Assembly: GCF_025823185.1 (NCBI RefSeq)
Contig: NZ_JACKVK010000003.1
Coordinates: 1 to 64,000, forward strand
DNA length: 64,000 bases
From: Mycobacterium yunnanensis
Lineage (GTDB): Bacteria > Actinomycetota > Actinomycetes > Mycobacteriales > Mycobacteriaceae
Reading direction: 5' to 3'
Part shown: positions 37,701 through 46,495 of the stretch, piece by piece
Numbering within the stretch: the first letter of the stretch is position 1
How the letters are laid out: each line of letters starts with the position of its first letter
Translations under genes and position numbers: made by a program
The notes under the pieces: model-generated
What the model saw: the letters and a program-made list of their open reading frames with translations, nothing else
What the model was told of the DNA's origin: nothing
The model's database searches: none

Positions 37701-39242
37701 CTAATCGGAGGCCAGGAATTCGTCGAGCTTCTTGACGATCTGATCGATGCTGAAGCTGGCCGGTGGGTGGCGGGGCGGAAACTCCTTGAAGGTGTCGAGG
37801 AACATCGACGCCATCGCCGTGGCGTAGATGACGAAGAAGTCGCGGCGAAGGAACCACTCGTAGTAGGTGTTCGACGTGATGTCGGCGTACTCGAACGGGT
37901 CGGTGCGCAGGTTGAACAGCTTGGGCACCCGAAGTTCGGTGAACGGCTCGGACCACGTTCGCAGCGTGCCCGGCGCCCGCTGCTCGGCGAACACTATCTT
38001 CCAATTCTCGAAGCGCATGCCGACCAGTTGCGCGTCGTCGTTGAAGTAGAAGAAGCCGCGCCGCGGGCTGTTCTCGACCTCGCCCATCAGGTACGGCAGC
38101 AGGTTGAAACCGTCGACGTGGACCTTGTACTCCGTCTCGCCGATGCGGTACCCCTTCTTCAGCTTCTCGCTGACGTCGGGATCGCCCGCCGCAGCAAGCA
38201 GCGTCGGCAGCCAGTCGTGGTGCTGGATGATGTCATTGGAGATGCTGCCCGCCCTGATCCTTCCGGGCCAACGGATCATCTCCGGCACCCGGTAGGCACC
38301 CTCCCAGTTGGTGTTCTTCTCGCTGCGGAACGGCGTGGTGCCGGCATCTGGCCAGCTGTTGCGGTGTGGCCCGTTGTCCGTGGAGTAGATGACGATGGTG
38401 TCGTCGGCGATCCCGAGGTCGTCGAGTGCGTCGAGCACCGTGCCCACGTTGCGGTCGTGGTCGATCATCGCGTCGTGATACTCCGACTGCCACAGCCCGG
38501 CCTGGCCTTTGCTGCCCGGCTTCAGGTGGGTGTAGAGGTGCATGTGGGTGAAGTTGCACCACACGAAGAACGGCGTGTCCGCCTCGTGCTGCCGGGCGAT
38601 GTATTCGACCGTGCGGTCGGCGATGTCGTCGTCGATGGTCTCCATGCGCTTGGCGGTCAGCGGACCGGTGTCGGTGATGGTCTGCTTGCCGACGGGCCCG
38701 AACTTCTCGTCGTCGGGCTCGGTGGAGTCCTCGGGTAGGGCCTTGCAGTCGAGGACGCCGCGCGGCAGCGCCAACTCGTAGAGCCGCGGGAACATGTCCT
38801 TGTGTGGGTAGTCGGCCTGCTCGGGTTCCTCCTCGGCGTTGAGGTGGTAGAGGTTGCCGTAGAACTCGTCGAACCCGTGCACCGTCGGCAGGTATTTGTT
38901 GAGGTCGCCGAAGTGGTTCTTGCCGAACTGTCCACATGCGTAGCCGAGCGGCTTGAGCAGCTCCGCGATCGTAGGATCCTCGGCGGCCCAACCGATGTCG
39001 ACGCCGGGGACGCCGACCTTGCTCATTCCGGTGCGGTACACGCTCTGGCCACTGATGAAGGCCGCCCGACCGGCGGTGCAGCTTTGCTCACCGTAGGAGT
39101 CGGTGAACCGCATGCCCTCATTGGCGATCCGGTCGATGTTGGGCGTGCGGTAGCCCATCATGCCGTCGCTGTAGCAGCTCAGGTTGGAGATGCCGATGTC
39201 GTCACCCCAGATGACGAGGATGTTCGGTTTGCCGCCGGGCAT
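37701..39242 (-). CDS. Arylsulfatase, formylglycine-dependent, CTAGR motif
   Basis: This 513-residue type I sulfatase has metal ligands GDDIG (Asp14, Asp15). The cysteine to be converted to formylglycine is Cys55 in the core C-T-A-G-R. The usual motif is C-x-P-S-R, so this is the Ala/Gly variant. STDNGPH provides the later Asp/Asn ligands and FRSEKNTNWEGAYRVPEMIRWPGR is the usual sulfatase segment. There is no signal peptide, so cytosolic desulfation is likely. An FGE gene on the same strand can activate it. The substrate is unknown. The start is ATG 39242, behind a hairpin that contains the ribosome binding site. Confidence 0.92.
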   Translation of the reverse strand: MPGGKPNILVIWGDDIGISNLSCYSDGMMGYRTPNIDRIANEGMRFTDSYGEQSCTAGRAAFISGQSVYRTGMSKVGVPGVDIGWAAEDPTIAELLKPLGYACGQFGKNHFGDLNKYLPTVHGFDEFYGNLYHLNAEEEPEQADYPHKDMFPRLYELALPRGVLDCKALPEDSTEPDDEKFGPVGKQTITDTGPLTAKRMETIDDDIADRTVEYIARQHEADTPFFVWCNFTHMHLYTHLKPGSKGQAGLWQSEYHDAMIDHDRNVGTVLDALDDLGIADDTIVIYSTDNGPHRNSWPDAGTTPFRSEKNTNWEGAYRVPEMIRWPGRIRAGSISNDIIQHHDWLPTLLAAAGDPDVSEKLKKGYRIGETEYKVHVDGFNLLPYLMGEVENSPRRGFFYFNDDAQLVGMRFENWKIVFAEQRAPGTLRTWSEPFTELRVPKLFNLRTDPFEYADITSNTYYEWFLRRDFFVIYATAMASMFLDTFKEFPPRHPPASFSIDQIVKKLDEFLASD

Positions 39243-39249
39243 GATGGGA

Positions 39250-39281
39250 CTCCCTCGCTCGATCCGAACGGTGCGAGGGAG
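39250..39281 (-). promoter_or_regulatory. Hairpin enclosing the sulfatase ribosome binding site
   Basis: Perfect 9-bp arms CTCCCTCGC and GCGAGGGAG enclose a 14-base loop just upstream of the sulfatase. On the transcript the downstream arm GCGAGGGAG is also the only Shine-Dalgarno sequence, 7 bases before the ATG. Folding would hide it. A dimeric operator is the alternative reading. Confidence 0.5.
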
Positions 39282-39326
39282 ACGCTAGGCGGGCAGGGGC
39301 GCCCTGTCAGCGGTTGCGTCAAATAT

Positions 39327-40409
39327 TCACGCGGGAGTCGGGACGGGTGACCCGGCGCCCTTCAGTTGTGCGTAGAGGTCGACGTAGTACGGCAGGCAGT
39401 CGGCCATGGCGGCCTCGGTGGTGTACAGCGGCCGGTACCCGAGGTCGCGCTCGGCCTTGGCCGTAGAGAAGTAGTTGTCGAGGTAGACACGCTCTACCGC
39501 AAGGGGTTCCAGCAGCGGGCGGGGGAGTCCGAGGCGGAAGTGCAGCCACTGCCATGCCGACATGACCGCGTGGACCAGCCGTCCTGACACCCGCAGGCGC
39601 GGCCAGCGGTGCCCGCACGCCTCGATCACGGGCCGCGAGAACTCGAACATGTTGACCGGTTCGCCGTCGTTGACGAAGTAGGCCTGCCCGGGGGCGGAGC
39701 CGCCGGGCACCAGGTGTTGGGCGGCGAGGATGAAGCCGTGAATCAGGTTGTGCACGTACGAATTGTCGAGCTTGACGTCCTTGCTGCCGACGAGCACCTT
39801 GACGTGGCCGGCGAGGACGCTCTCGAACAGCTTGCGGAACATGGTCTGATCGCCACGACCCCAGATGCCGCTGGGGCGGATGCTACAGGTGAGCATGCCT
39901 CCGACGCCGTTGGCGCCGAGCACGAATTGCTCGGCGACGACCTTGGTCTCGGTGTACAAGTCGGCGAATCGCGTCGTGTAGGGCAAGGTTTCGTCACCGT
40001 TGGTGATGGCTTGACCGCCCATCACCACGCTGTTGGAGGCGGTGTAGACGAATCGCTTGACACCCGCGGTTTGCGCGGCGTGCACGAGGTTCTTGGTGCC
40101 GCCGACGTTGACGGCGAAGCTGCGTTCGCGGGCCGGGGCCGAGCCGCCGCCCATCAGGTCGATGATCGCGGCCGTGTGGATCACGGTGTCGACGCCGTCC
40201 ACGGCCCTGGCCACGTCGTCGGCGTCGGTGATGTCGCCGACGACGGTCTCGAGCCCGGCGCGCGCGGGCAGCGGTGAGGGCGCGCGGTCGAAGGAGCGCA
40301 CCGCGTGGCCGCGGTCGAGCAGCTCGGTGACCAGGTTGGTGCCGACGAAACCGGAGCCGCCGGTGACGAGCACGCGGCCGAGACTAGTGGTCAGAGATGA
40401 GTCACCCAT
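39327..40409 (-). CDS. hsd: 3-beta-hydroxysteroid dehydrogenase / cholesterol dehydrogenase (Rv1106c-like)
   Basis: This 360-residue extended SDR oxidises the 3-beta-hydroxyl of cholesterol to a 3-ketone with isomerisation of the double bond. It has VLVTGGSGFVGTNL for NAD and VRSFDRAPSPLP. The catalytic pair is in LYTETK. RPSGIWGRGDQTMFRKLFESVLAGHVK is nearly the same as the corresponding segment of Rv1106c. It lies next to xseB as in M. tuberculosis. A KstR-like palindrome lies 12 bases upstream of ATG 40409, so cholesterol-dependent expression is expected. Confidence 0.92.
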   Translation of the reverse strand: MGDSSLTTSLGRVLVTGGSGFVGTNLVTELLDRGHAVRSFDRAPSPLPARAGLETVVGDITDADDVARAVDGVDTVIHTAAIIDLMGGGSAPARERSFAVNVGGTKNLVHAAQTAGVKRFVYTASNSVVMGGQAITNGDETLPYTTRFADLYTETKVVAEQFVLGANGVGGMLTCSIRPSGIWGRGDQTMFRKLFESVLAGHVKVLVGSKDVKLDNSYVHNLIHGFILAAQHLVPGGSAPGQAYFVNDGEPVNMFEFSRPVIEACGHRWPRLRVSGRLVHAVMSAWQWLHFRLGLPRPLLEPLAVERVYLDNYFSTAKAERDLGYRPLYTTEAAMADCLPYYVDLYAQLKGAGSPVPTPA

Positions 40410-40420
40410 GCGACGAGACT

Positions 40421-40440
40421 AACTGAAACGTGTTCCAGTT
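40421..40440. promoter_or_regulatory. KstR-like operator upstream of 3-beta-HSD
   Basis: The 20-base palindrome AACTGAAACGTGTTCCAGTT matches its own complement at 16 of 20 positions. Its core TGAAACGTGTTCCA fits TnnAACnnGTnnTA, the KstR consensus, at seven of eight fixed bases. KstR represses cholesterol catabolism genes in mycobacteria, and 3-beta-HSD belongs to that pathway. Confidence 0.6.
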
Positions 40441-40471
40441 TCGAGTCTCGAGGCGGGTGGAAGTGCTGGGG

Positions 40472-40684
40472 TCAGGCCTCGGCGTCGTCCCGGGAGGCCA
40501 GCGCCCGCTCGACCTTCTCGCGCGCTCCGGCGAGGTGCTCTTCACACCGTTTGGCCAGCTCCTCGCCCCTTTCCCACAGCTTGAGCGACGCATCGAGGTC
40601 GAGACCGCCCTCCTCGAGTTGGCGCACCACCTCGATGAGTTCATCACGGGACTGCTCGTAGCCGAGCTGACTAATGGGCTTCAT
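40472..40684 (-). CDS. xseB: Exodeoxyribonuclease VII small subunit
   Basis: The 70-residue protein is an XseB helical hairpin with the family pattern [36 protein letters not shown]. It binds XseA to form the single-strand-specific exonuclease VII. ATG 40684 ([11 protein letters not shown]) overlaps the xseA 3' end by 14 bases. It corresponds to Rv1107c. Confidence 0.93.
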   Translation of the reverse strand: MKPISQLGYEQSRDELIEVVRQLEEGGLDLDASLKLWERGEELAKRCEEHLAGAREKVERALASRDDAEA

Positions 40685-41909
40685 CGATTCCCTCACTCAC
40701 CGTGGTCAACGCGCCGTCGGCGACGCGAATGCGAAGTCGGGTGCCCGCCGGTGCGTCGGTGGTGGACCGCAATATCGAGGGGGAGTCCGACGCGATCTGG
40801 ACGACCGCGTACCCGCGGGCCAGGGTGGCTGCCGGCCCCAGCGTGGCCAGGCGAGCCGACAGGTGGCCGACGTGGCGGGACTCCGCTTCGATCAACCGTG
40901 CGATGTCGCGGCGCGCCGTCGACCGGGCCCGGTGAACTTCGTCGACGCGGGCGTTGAGCACCGCGAGCGGCTGGGCCAGCACGGGGCGGCTGCGGAGCTG
41001 GTCCAGTGTGCGTTGCTCGCGGTGGACCCAGCTGCGCAGCGCCCTGGCGCTGCGCTCGCGCAGGTCGGCCACCCGCGCCTGCTCGGCTGCGGCATCGGGC
41101 ACCACCCGCTTCGCGGCGTCGGTGGGTGTGGCGGCGCGGACGTCGGCGACCAGGTCGCACAGCGGATTGTCGGGTTCGTGTCCGATGGCGGTCACCACCG
41201 GTGTCGTGCACTTGGCGATCTCGCGGCACAGCGTCTCGTCGGAGAACGGAAGCAGGTCCTCGACACTGCCGCCACCGCGGGCCAGCACGATGACGTCGAC
41301 GTCCGCGTCGGCGTCGAGATCGCGCAGCGCCTCGACGATCTGGGGTACCGCGCTTGGACCCTGGACGATGGTGTTCCGCAGGGCGAAGCGCACGGCGGGC
41401 CATCGCGCCTGCGCCACCGACACGACGTCCTTCTCGGCCGCCGACGCGCGGCCGGTGATGAGGCCGATCGTGGTGGGCAAGAACGGGATTGGCCGCTTCA
41501 GGCGCGCATCGAAGAGGCCCTCGGCGTCGAGCAACTGGCGGAGCCGCTCGATGCGGGCGAGCAGCTCCCCGATGCCGACCGCGCGAATCTGGTTGACGCG
41601 CAACGAGAACGATCCCCGCCCGACGAAGAAGTTGGGCCTGCCGTGCATGATGACCTGGGTGCCCTCGGTCAGCTTGACCGGTGCGTTGAACACCAGGTCG
41701 CGCGGGCAGGTGATCTGCAATGACATGTCCGCGGCCGGATCGCGCAGGGTGATGTAGGCCGTCGAGGAGTTGGGGCGCACGTTGAGCTGGGCGATCTGTC
41801 CCTCGACCCACACCGTGCCGAGCCGGTCGATCCAATCCTTGACCATCATCGCGACCGAGCGGACCGGCCACGGATTCTCGGCGGACTTGCCCTGGGCGGT
41901 GTCTGTCAC
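40671..41909 (-). CDS. xseA: Exodeoxyribonuclease VII large subunit
   Basis: The 412-residue protein has an N-terminal OB fold ([24 protein letters not shown]) followed by the catalytic domain with [20 protein letters not shown] and [27 protein letters not shown]. The C-terminus is a coiled coil that binds XseB. The enzyme degrades single-stranded DNA in both directions. It corresponds to Rv1108c. Its ATG overlaps the upstream gene stop by 4 bases. Confidence 0.95.
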   Translation of the reverse strand: MTDTAQGKSAENPWPVRSVAMMVKDWIDRLGTVWVEGQIAQLNVRPNSSTAYITLRDPAADMSLQITCPRDLVFNAPVKLTEGTQVIMHGRPNFFVGRGSFSLRVNQIRAVGIGELLARIERLRQLLDAEGLFDARLKRPIPFLPTTIGLITGRASAAEKDVVSVAQARWPAVRFALRNTIVQGPSAVPQIVEALRDLDADADVDVIVLARGGGSVEDLLPFSDETLCREIAKCTTPVVTAIGHEPDNPLCDLVADVRAATPTDAAKRVVPDAAAEQARVADLRERSARALRSWVHREQRTLDQLRSRPVLAQPLAVLNARVDEVHRARSTARRDIARLIEAESRHVGHLSARLATLGPAATLARGYAVVQIASDSPSILRSTTDAPAGTRLRIRVADGALTTVSEGIDEAH

Positions 41910-42496
41910 GACTTGGCGGACGCCCGGGTGATCCTGTTGGCCAGCAGCGTCTGGAACGGCGCGCGCGCCTTCGTCCCCTCCTCGAACGCGAGCAGCGCCT
42001 CGAGGTCGGCGACCTTGAGCGAAGGCAGCCGGGCCCGAAGCTGGGCCAGCGTCAGGGATTCGTAGTCCAGCTCGGCCACCACGCCGTCGGCCGGGGCGGC
42101 GGGCTTGGGCGCCTTCGGCGCGGGGGCGGGCGCGGGCTCACGCGACTCGGGTTCTCCGGTGCTGTAGAGGGCGAACCTGCCCTCGGTCAGCCGCTCGCCG
42201 TTGCGGGCCGTCTCGTCGCCAGCCTGGTCGGGGCCCTCGGCCGACTCGTCGTCGTCCTCGTCGAACGTGGCCCACTCCGGTTGCTCGTCCTTGGGCGGGA
42301 ACAGGTGCTCGAGTGTCTCGTCACCCCGGTTCACCAGGTCGGCGACGTCTTGCTGCATCTTCATCACCAGTTGCGCGAACTGGCTGACGATCGTCATCGG
42401 GTAGGTGATGACGGTCTGCGGCAGCCTGCGAGTTTCCTCCAGCGCGGTCACCGCGGCGCCGACCAGCAGACGGACTCCGTACGGGGCAGTAGCCAT
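41906..42496 (-). CDS. Lipid droplet-associated protein (Rv1109c-like)
   Basis: The 196-residue protein has a hydrophobic or amphipathic N-terminal half (residues 1-55, [22 protein letters not shown]). An acidic middle, a Pro/Ala-rich linker and a C-terminal helical SAP-like segment ([25 protein letters not shown]) follow. Homologues are annotated as lipid droplet-associated in mycobacteria. The C-terminal segment resembles a small helix-extended-helix motif. It is the first gene of the operon with xseA and xseB. Confidence 0.8.
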   Translation of the reverse strand: MATAPYGVRLLVGAAVTALEETRRLPQTVITYPMTIVSQFAQLVMKMQQDVADLVNRGDETLEHLFPPKDEQPEWATFDEDDDESAEGPDQAGDETARNGERLTEGRFALYSTGEPESREPAPAPAPKAPKPAAPADGVVAELDYESLTLAQLRARLPSLKVADLEALLAFEEGTKARAPFQTLLANRITRASAKS

Positions 42497-42561
42497 GGGT
42501 GCAAGAGTACGGGCGCGCGCACAGGTGGTGCCGGTAGGCCGACGGTAAGTACCCTGGACCC

Positions 42562-43572
42562 ATGCCGGAGACGATCAACATGGGTATGCCGGGCGCGACC
42601 CTTTCCGTCGTCGCGCCGGTGGAGGGCAAGCGGGTCCTGCTGGCCGAGCCCCGCGGATACTGCGCTGGCGTCGACCGCGCGGTCGAGACCGTCGAGCGGG
42701 CGTTGGAGAAGCACGGCGCTCCCGTGTACGTCCGTCACGAGATCGTCCACAACCGCTACGTCGTGGAGACCCTGGCCAAGGCCGGGGCGGTGTTCGTCGA
42801 GCGCACCGACGAGGTGCCCGAGGGTGCCATCGTGGTGTTCTCCGCCCACGGCGTCGCGCCGACGGTGCACGTCGAGGCCGCCGAGCGGAACCTGACGACC
42901 ATCGACGCGACCTGCCCGCTGGTGACCAAGGTGCACAACGAGGCCAAGCGGTTCGCGCGCGACGACTACGACATCCTGCTCGTCGGCCACGAGGGCCACG
43001 AAGAGGTCGTCGGCACTGCTGGCGAGGCCCCCGACCACGTGCAGGTCGTCGACAACCCGGACGCGGTCGACGCGGTCACCGTCCGGGACCCGAACAAGGT
43101 GATCTGGCTGTCGCAGACGACGCTGAGCGTCGACGAGACCATGGAGACGGTGCGCCGGCTGCGGGAGAAGTTCCCGACGCTGCAGGACCCGCCCAGCGAC
43201 GACATCTGCTACGCCACCCAGAACCGTCAGGTCGCGGTGAAGGTGATGGCGCCGGAGTGTGAGCTGGTGATCGTCGTCGGTTCGCGCAACTCGTCGAACT
43301 CGGTGCGCCTGGTCGAGGTGGCCCTCGGCGCCGGGGCCGGGGCGGCCTACCTGGTCGACTACGCCGAGGACATCGACCCGTCCTGGCTCGACGGGGTTAC
43401 CACGGTCGGCGTGACCTCCGGTGCGTCCGTGCCCGAGGTGCTGGTGCGGGGCGTGCTCGAGCGTCTGGCCGAGCACGGGTACGGCACGGTGCAGCCGGTG
43501 ACGACCGCCAACGAGACGCTGGTCTTCACGCTGCCCAAGGCGATCCGCGCCAAGCGCAGCACCTCGAACTAA
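42562..43572 (+). CDS. ispH: 4-hydroxy-3-methylbut-2-enyl diphosphate reductase
   Basis: This 336-residue enzyme of the MEP pathway makes IPP and DMAPP. The iron-sulfur cysteines are Cys34 ([10 protein letters not shown]), Cys118 ([11 protein letters not shown]) and Cys216 ([10 protein letters not shown]). The family Glu/Thr active-site residues follow VHNRYVVE and FSAHGV. It corresponds to Rv1110 (lytB2). ATG 42562 sits 66 bases from the divergent lipid droplet gene. The stop overlaps the next convergent gene by 4 bases. Confidence 0.95.
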   Translation: MPETINMGMPGATLSVVAPVEGKRVLLAEPRGYCAGVDRAVETVERALEKHGAPVYVRHEIVHNRYVVETLAKAGAVFVERTDEVPEGAIVVFSAHGVAPTVHVEAAERNLTTIDATCPLVTKVHNEAKRFARDDYDILLVGHEGHEEVVGTAGEAPDHVQVVDNPDAVDAVTVRDPNKVIWLSQTTLSVDETMETVRRLREKFPTLQDPPSDDICYATQNRQVAVKVMAPECELVIVVGSRNSSNSVRLVEVALGAGAGAAYLVDYAEDIDPSWLDGVTTVGVTSGASVPEVLVRGVLERLAEHGYGTVQPVTTANETLVFTLPKAIRAKRSTSN

Positions 43573-44768
43573 GCGTCGTACTCCCACGAGTCGGGTGCCG
43601 AATGGCGTGGCCGACGCGGTCGGGTGCGGTGTTCGGTGCGTGAGTCCTCGTCCTCGGATCCGCGGTAGCGCACCCTCGAGATCGGATGGTGCGTGCCGGT
43701 GCCCGCGCTGCTCCGAGTGACCGGTGGCTCGTAGGGCTCATAGGGCTCGTAGTCAGTCGAGCGGGGGCGTCGACGTTCCGGACGCTCGAAGGATTCGGGC
43801 CGTTCTCGACGCTGCGGACGCTCGCGGCGGTCACGGTCGGGACGTTCGCGGTCGGGACGTTCCCGGTCGGGACGGTCGCGGTCCGCCGAGCTGGCTCGGC
43901 GTTCCACCGGGGGCCGGGGTCGCCGTTCGCGGGGCTCGCGCGCCTCGCGCGGTTCACGGGTACGCGCCTCGGTGCTGCGGGGCCGCCGGCGCGGTTCGGC
44001 AGGGGAATCCTCCGGCGCGGTGCTGCGCCGACGCGGCCGATCGAGCACGGGCTCGATGATCTCGGTCTCGGCCGGTCCCGAGGCGCGTGGACGCCGTGGA
44101 CGCCGTTCGCCAGCTGCGCTCGGCCTCTCCGACCCGGTGCTCGACGTCCGCGCGCGCCGTGGCCGCGGGGCGTCGTCCTCGATCGGTTCCAACGGATCTG
44201 CCGTGCCGCGGGCCGCCCTGGCGCTGGTGCTTCGAGCGCTGCGGCGGGGCTTGGCGGCCAACTCGTCGGCGGCGGCCGCGACGTCGTCCAGCGGCTCCGC
44301 GGCCTGTTCGCCGTCCTTGGGCAACGCCCTTGTGGCCAGGGTCCCCAAATACCAGCGGACCAGACCGACGACGAGCACCGTCGCGGAGGTGAAGAACATC
44401 AGCGGGAAGCGCTCGATCAGCGGGTACCCACAGTTGATCAGGGTGTCCTTGATGCCGGTGAACGTGCTGCCGTGGAACACGAAGTACGCCGAGGGCACGG
44501 CGACGAACAGGATGAGCGGGGGCTGGATGACTGCGGTGAAGATGCCCGATTGGCGCACGGCGAGGACGGCGGCCAGGCAGCCAAGGACGTAACACGCGGC
44601 GAAGGCGCCACCGAGCGCGCTGTTGGTGTCGCCGGCGTCGAACACGACACCGATCGTCGTGAGGGCGACTGCCACGAGCGCGGCTCCCCACCAGGGGATT
44701 CCGGGGACATGGGGCAGCGCCGATCGATGGTCGACGGCCACCGCCGACCGTCCGCGCAGTCCTGACAC
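43569..44768 (-). CDS. DUF6542 membrane protein with Arg-rich disordered tail (Rv1111c-like)
   Basis: The 399-residue protein has four N-terminal transmembrane helices (about residues 25-145) and a long, highly charged tail rich in Arg, Asp, Glu and Pro. The tail includes a run of R-P-D-R-E repeats (DNA about 43835-43890). Conserved between ispH and ychF in mycobacteria. The tail is likely disordered and could bind nucleic acid or membrane lipids. Function is unknown. Confidence 0.82.
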   Translation of the reverse strand: MSGLRGRSAVAVDHRSALPHVPGIPWWGAALVAVALTTIGVVFDAGDTNSALGGAFAACYVLGCLAAVLAVRQSGIFTAVIQPPLILFVAVPSAYFVFHGSTFTGIKDTLINCGYPLIERFPLMFFTSATVLVVGLVRWYLGTLATRALPKDGEQAAEPLDDVAAAADELAAKPRRSARSTSARAARGTADPLEPIEDDAPRPRRARTSSTGSERPSAAGERRPRRPRASGPAETEIIEPVLDRPRRRSTAPEDSPAEPRRRPRSTEARTREPREAREPRERRPRPPVERRASSADRDRPDRERPDRERPDRDRRERPQRRERPESFERPERRRPRSTDYEPYEPYEPPVTRSSAGTGTHHPISRVRYRGSEDEDSRTEHRTRPRRPRHSAPDSWEYDA

Positions 44769-44863
44769 ACGTCGACCGTACCGGCAATACCGACCAGTGC
44801 ACTGCCAGCGCGCGTTGGCGCGCCCACGGACCCGGCGCGGCCGACGCCTAGACTGTTCGATCC

Positions 44864-45937
44864 GTGGGCCTCAATCTTGGAATCGTCGGACTTCCCAACG
44901 TCGGAAAGTCGACGCTGTTCAACGCGTTGACGAACAATGACGTGCTCGCGGCGAACTATCCGTTCGCGACGATCGAGCCGAATGAGGGTGTCGTCGCGCT
45001 GCCGGATCCGCGGCTGGACAAGCTCGCGGAGATCTTCGGTTCGGAGAAGACCGTCCCCGCGCCGGTGACGTTCGTCGACATCGCCGGCATCGTCAAGGGC
45101 GCCTCCGAGGGTGCGGGCCTTGGCAACAAGTTCCTGGCCAACATCCGCGAGTGTGACGCGATCTGCCAGGTGGTCCGGGTGTTCGCCGACGACGACGTGG
45201 TGCACGTCGACGGCAAGGTCGACCCCCGGTCCGACATCGAGGTCATCGAGACCGAGCTGATCCTGGCCGACATGCAGACCTTGGAGAAGGCGGTGCCGCG
45301 GCTGGAGAAGGAAGCGCGCACCCACAAGGACCGCAAGCCGGTGTACGACGCGGCGGTCGCCGCCCAGGCCACCCTCGACGGAGGCGTCACGCTGTTCGCC
45401 GCGGGTGCCGACGTGTCCCTGCTGCGCGAGCTCAACCTGATGACCACCAAGCCGTTCCTCTACGTGTTCAACGCCGACGAGTCGGTGCTGACCGACGAGG
45501 CGAAGAAGGCCGAGCTACGCGAGCTGGTGGCGCCTGCCGACGCGGTGTTCCTCGACGCGAAGATCGAAGCCGAGCTCCAGGAGCTCGACGACGAGTCGGC
45601 CGCGGAGCTGCTGGAGTCCATCGGCCAGACGGAGAAGGGTCTGGATGCATTGGCGCGGGCCGGCTTCCACACCCTGGCGCTGCAGACGTACCTGACCGCC
45701 GGGCCCAAGGAGTCGCGGGCGTGGACGATCCACCGGGGTGACACGGCGCCCAAGGCGGCCGGGGTGATCCACACCGACTTCGAGAAGGGCTTCATCAAGG
45801 CCGAGATCGTGTCCTTCGACGACCTCGTCGCGGCGGGTTCGATGGCCGCGGCGAAGTCGGCGGGCAAGGTGCGCATCGAGGGCAAGGACTACGTGATGGC
45901 CGACGGCGACGTGGTGGAGTTCCGGTTCAACGTGTAA
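44864..45937 (+). CDS. ychF: Ribosome-binding ATPase YchF (Obg family)
   Basis: The 357-residue protein has G1 GLPNVGKST, the switch region [11 protein letters not shown] and G3 [16 protein letters not shown]. The specificity loop is NADE (in LYVFNADES) in place of NKxD, which is why YchF prefers ATP. The C-terminal TGS domain ends [14 protein letters not shown]. It acts on ribosomes and in stress control. It corresponds to Rv1112. The start is GTG 44864. The last 23 bases are the left attachment site of the island that follows. Confidence 0.95.
   Translation: MGLNLGIVGLPNVGKSTLFNALTNNDVLAANYPFATIEPNEGVVALPDPRLDKLAEIFGSEKTVPAPVTFVDIAGIVKGASEGAGLGNKFLANIRECDAICQVVRVFADDDVVHVDGKVDPRSDIEVIETELILADMQTLEKAVPRLEKEARTHKDRKPVYDAAVAAQATLDGGVTLFAAGADVSLLRELNLMTTKPFLYVFNADESVLTDEAKKAELRELVAPADAVFLDAKIEAELQELDDESAAELLESIGQTEKGLDALARAGFHTLALQTYLTAGPKESRAWTIHRGDTAPKAAGVIHTDFEKGFIKAEIVSFDDLVAAGSMAAAKSAGKVRIEGKDYVMADGDVVEFRFNV
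45915..45937. other. attL: left copy of the island attachment site (ychF end)
   Basis: The last 23 bases of ychF, including its TAA, are repeated at 48109-48131. This copy completes the ychF reading frame. Confidence 0.75.
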
Positions 45938-45960
45938 ATAGCCTGTTCAGCAGGCATTTA
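45935..45960. terminator. Inverted repeat at the ychF stop / island left end
   Basis: TAAATAGCCTG and CAGGCATTTA pair over 10 bases with one bulged A around a 5-base loop. The stem begins at the ychF TAA. It may terminate ychF transcription or belong to the recombination core of the island. Confidence 0.45.
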
Positions 45961-45969
45961 TCGACTGTC

Positions 45970-45990
45970 CGTCCGCAGTTCGTCCGCAGC
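45970..45990. repeat. Direct repeat near island left end (possible integrase arm site)
   Basis: The doubled word CGTCCGCAG-nn-CGTCCGCAGC recurs at 47991-48011 at the other end of the island, differing only in the two spacer bases. Repeats at both ends next to att sites are what arm-type integrase binding sites look like. Confidence 0.5.
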
Positions 45991-45993
45991 GGA

Positions 45994-46104
45994 CTAAAGC
46001 GCTGCTTGGAACAGCCGTCCAGCGGCATTCCGCGTCCGGTCGGTGGCGTTGGGCCACAGGTGTGCGTAGGTGTTTAGCGGGACGCTCGGCGACGAGTGCC
46101 CAAG
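45994..46104 (-). pseudogene. Tyrosine recombinase (phage integrase), C-terminal remnant
   Basis: The minus frame encodes 36 residues, LGHSSPSVPLNTYAHLW and onward, ending at the stop at 45994. This is the end of a phage-type integrase, with the box II His region LGHSS and the catalytic Tyr in NTYAHLW. Everything upstream, including the catalytic Arg, is missing. The remnant is cut at 46104, where a resolvase remnant begins on the other strand. It explains how the island got into ychF and why it is now fixed. Confidence 0.8.
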
Positions 46105-46105
46105 T

Positions 46106-46396
46106 TCGCTCCGAGAGGGCATCGACACGTCGAACGCGGCAGACCGGATGGTCGCGGGAGTGCTGGCGAGCCTGGCTGAGCTTGAGCTTGAACTCGGGCG
46201 TGAGCGTCGGGCGGCGTCGCGAGACGTGAGGCGGGCGCGCGGACAGGCGATAGGTCGCCCCAAGGCGCTGGATCAGTCGAAGGTGGCGCTAGTGCAGCGG
46301 ATGCACGCCAGCGGAGAGTCCGCCGGCACCATCGCCGCCGCACTAGGCGTCAGCCGCGCCACGGTCTACCGGGTACTTTCCGCCGCTGACGAGTAG
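46106..46396 (+). pseudogene. Serine recombinase (resolvase/invertase), C-terminal remnant
   Basis: The plus frame reads SLREGIDTSNAADRMVAGVL through ELELELGRERRAA-type sequence to IGRPKAL and the C-terminal helix-turn-helix TIAAALGVSRATVYRVL. This matches the distal half of Tn3/Hin-type resolvases. The catalytic serine domain is absent. The frame can be extended to a start at 46070, but those codons are antisense to the integrase remnant. The intact DNA-binding end might still be translated, though that is doubtful. Confidence 0.8.
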
Positions 46397-46417
46397 CGCC
46401 CTCCTGGTGTGACGGTA

Positions 46418-46442
46418 CTAACGCTAGTAAGACTTGCGTTAG
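46418..46442. promoter_or_regulatory. TetR-type operator, copy 1
   Basis: CTAACGC and GCGTTAG form perfect 7-bp arms around 11 bases. A second, similar palindrome lies at 46462-46488. Both share GACTTGCGTT in the right half. They precede a tetR gene, so autoregulation is likely. Confidence 0.6.
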
Positions 46443-46461
46443 CGACCGCGTTTGATGGAAG

Positions 46462-46488
46462 CTAAACGCATGATCGACTTGCGTTTAG
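46462..46488. promoter_or_regulatory. TetR-type operator, copy 2
   Basis: CTAAACGC and GCGTTTAG form perfect 8-bp arms around 11 bases and end 7 bases before the tetR GTG. The spacing between arms is the same as in copy 1, which suggests two binding sites for the same dimer. Confidence 0.62.
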
Positions 46489-46495
46489 TTCGGCT

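Noticed and set aside
43835..43890. CGGTCGGGACG repeats as a regulatory repeat array
   Set aside because: They encode the R-P-D-R-E tail of the DUF6542 protein and lie within its coding frame.
46070..46105. N-terminal extension of the resolvase remnant
   Set aside because: These bases are the antisense of the integrase tail, so the extension is an accident of the joint.
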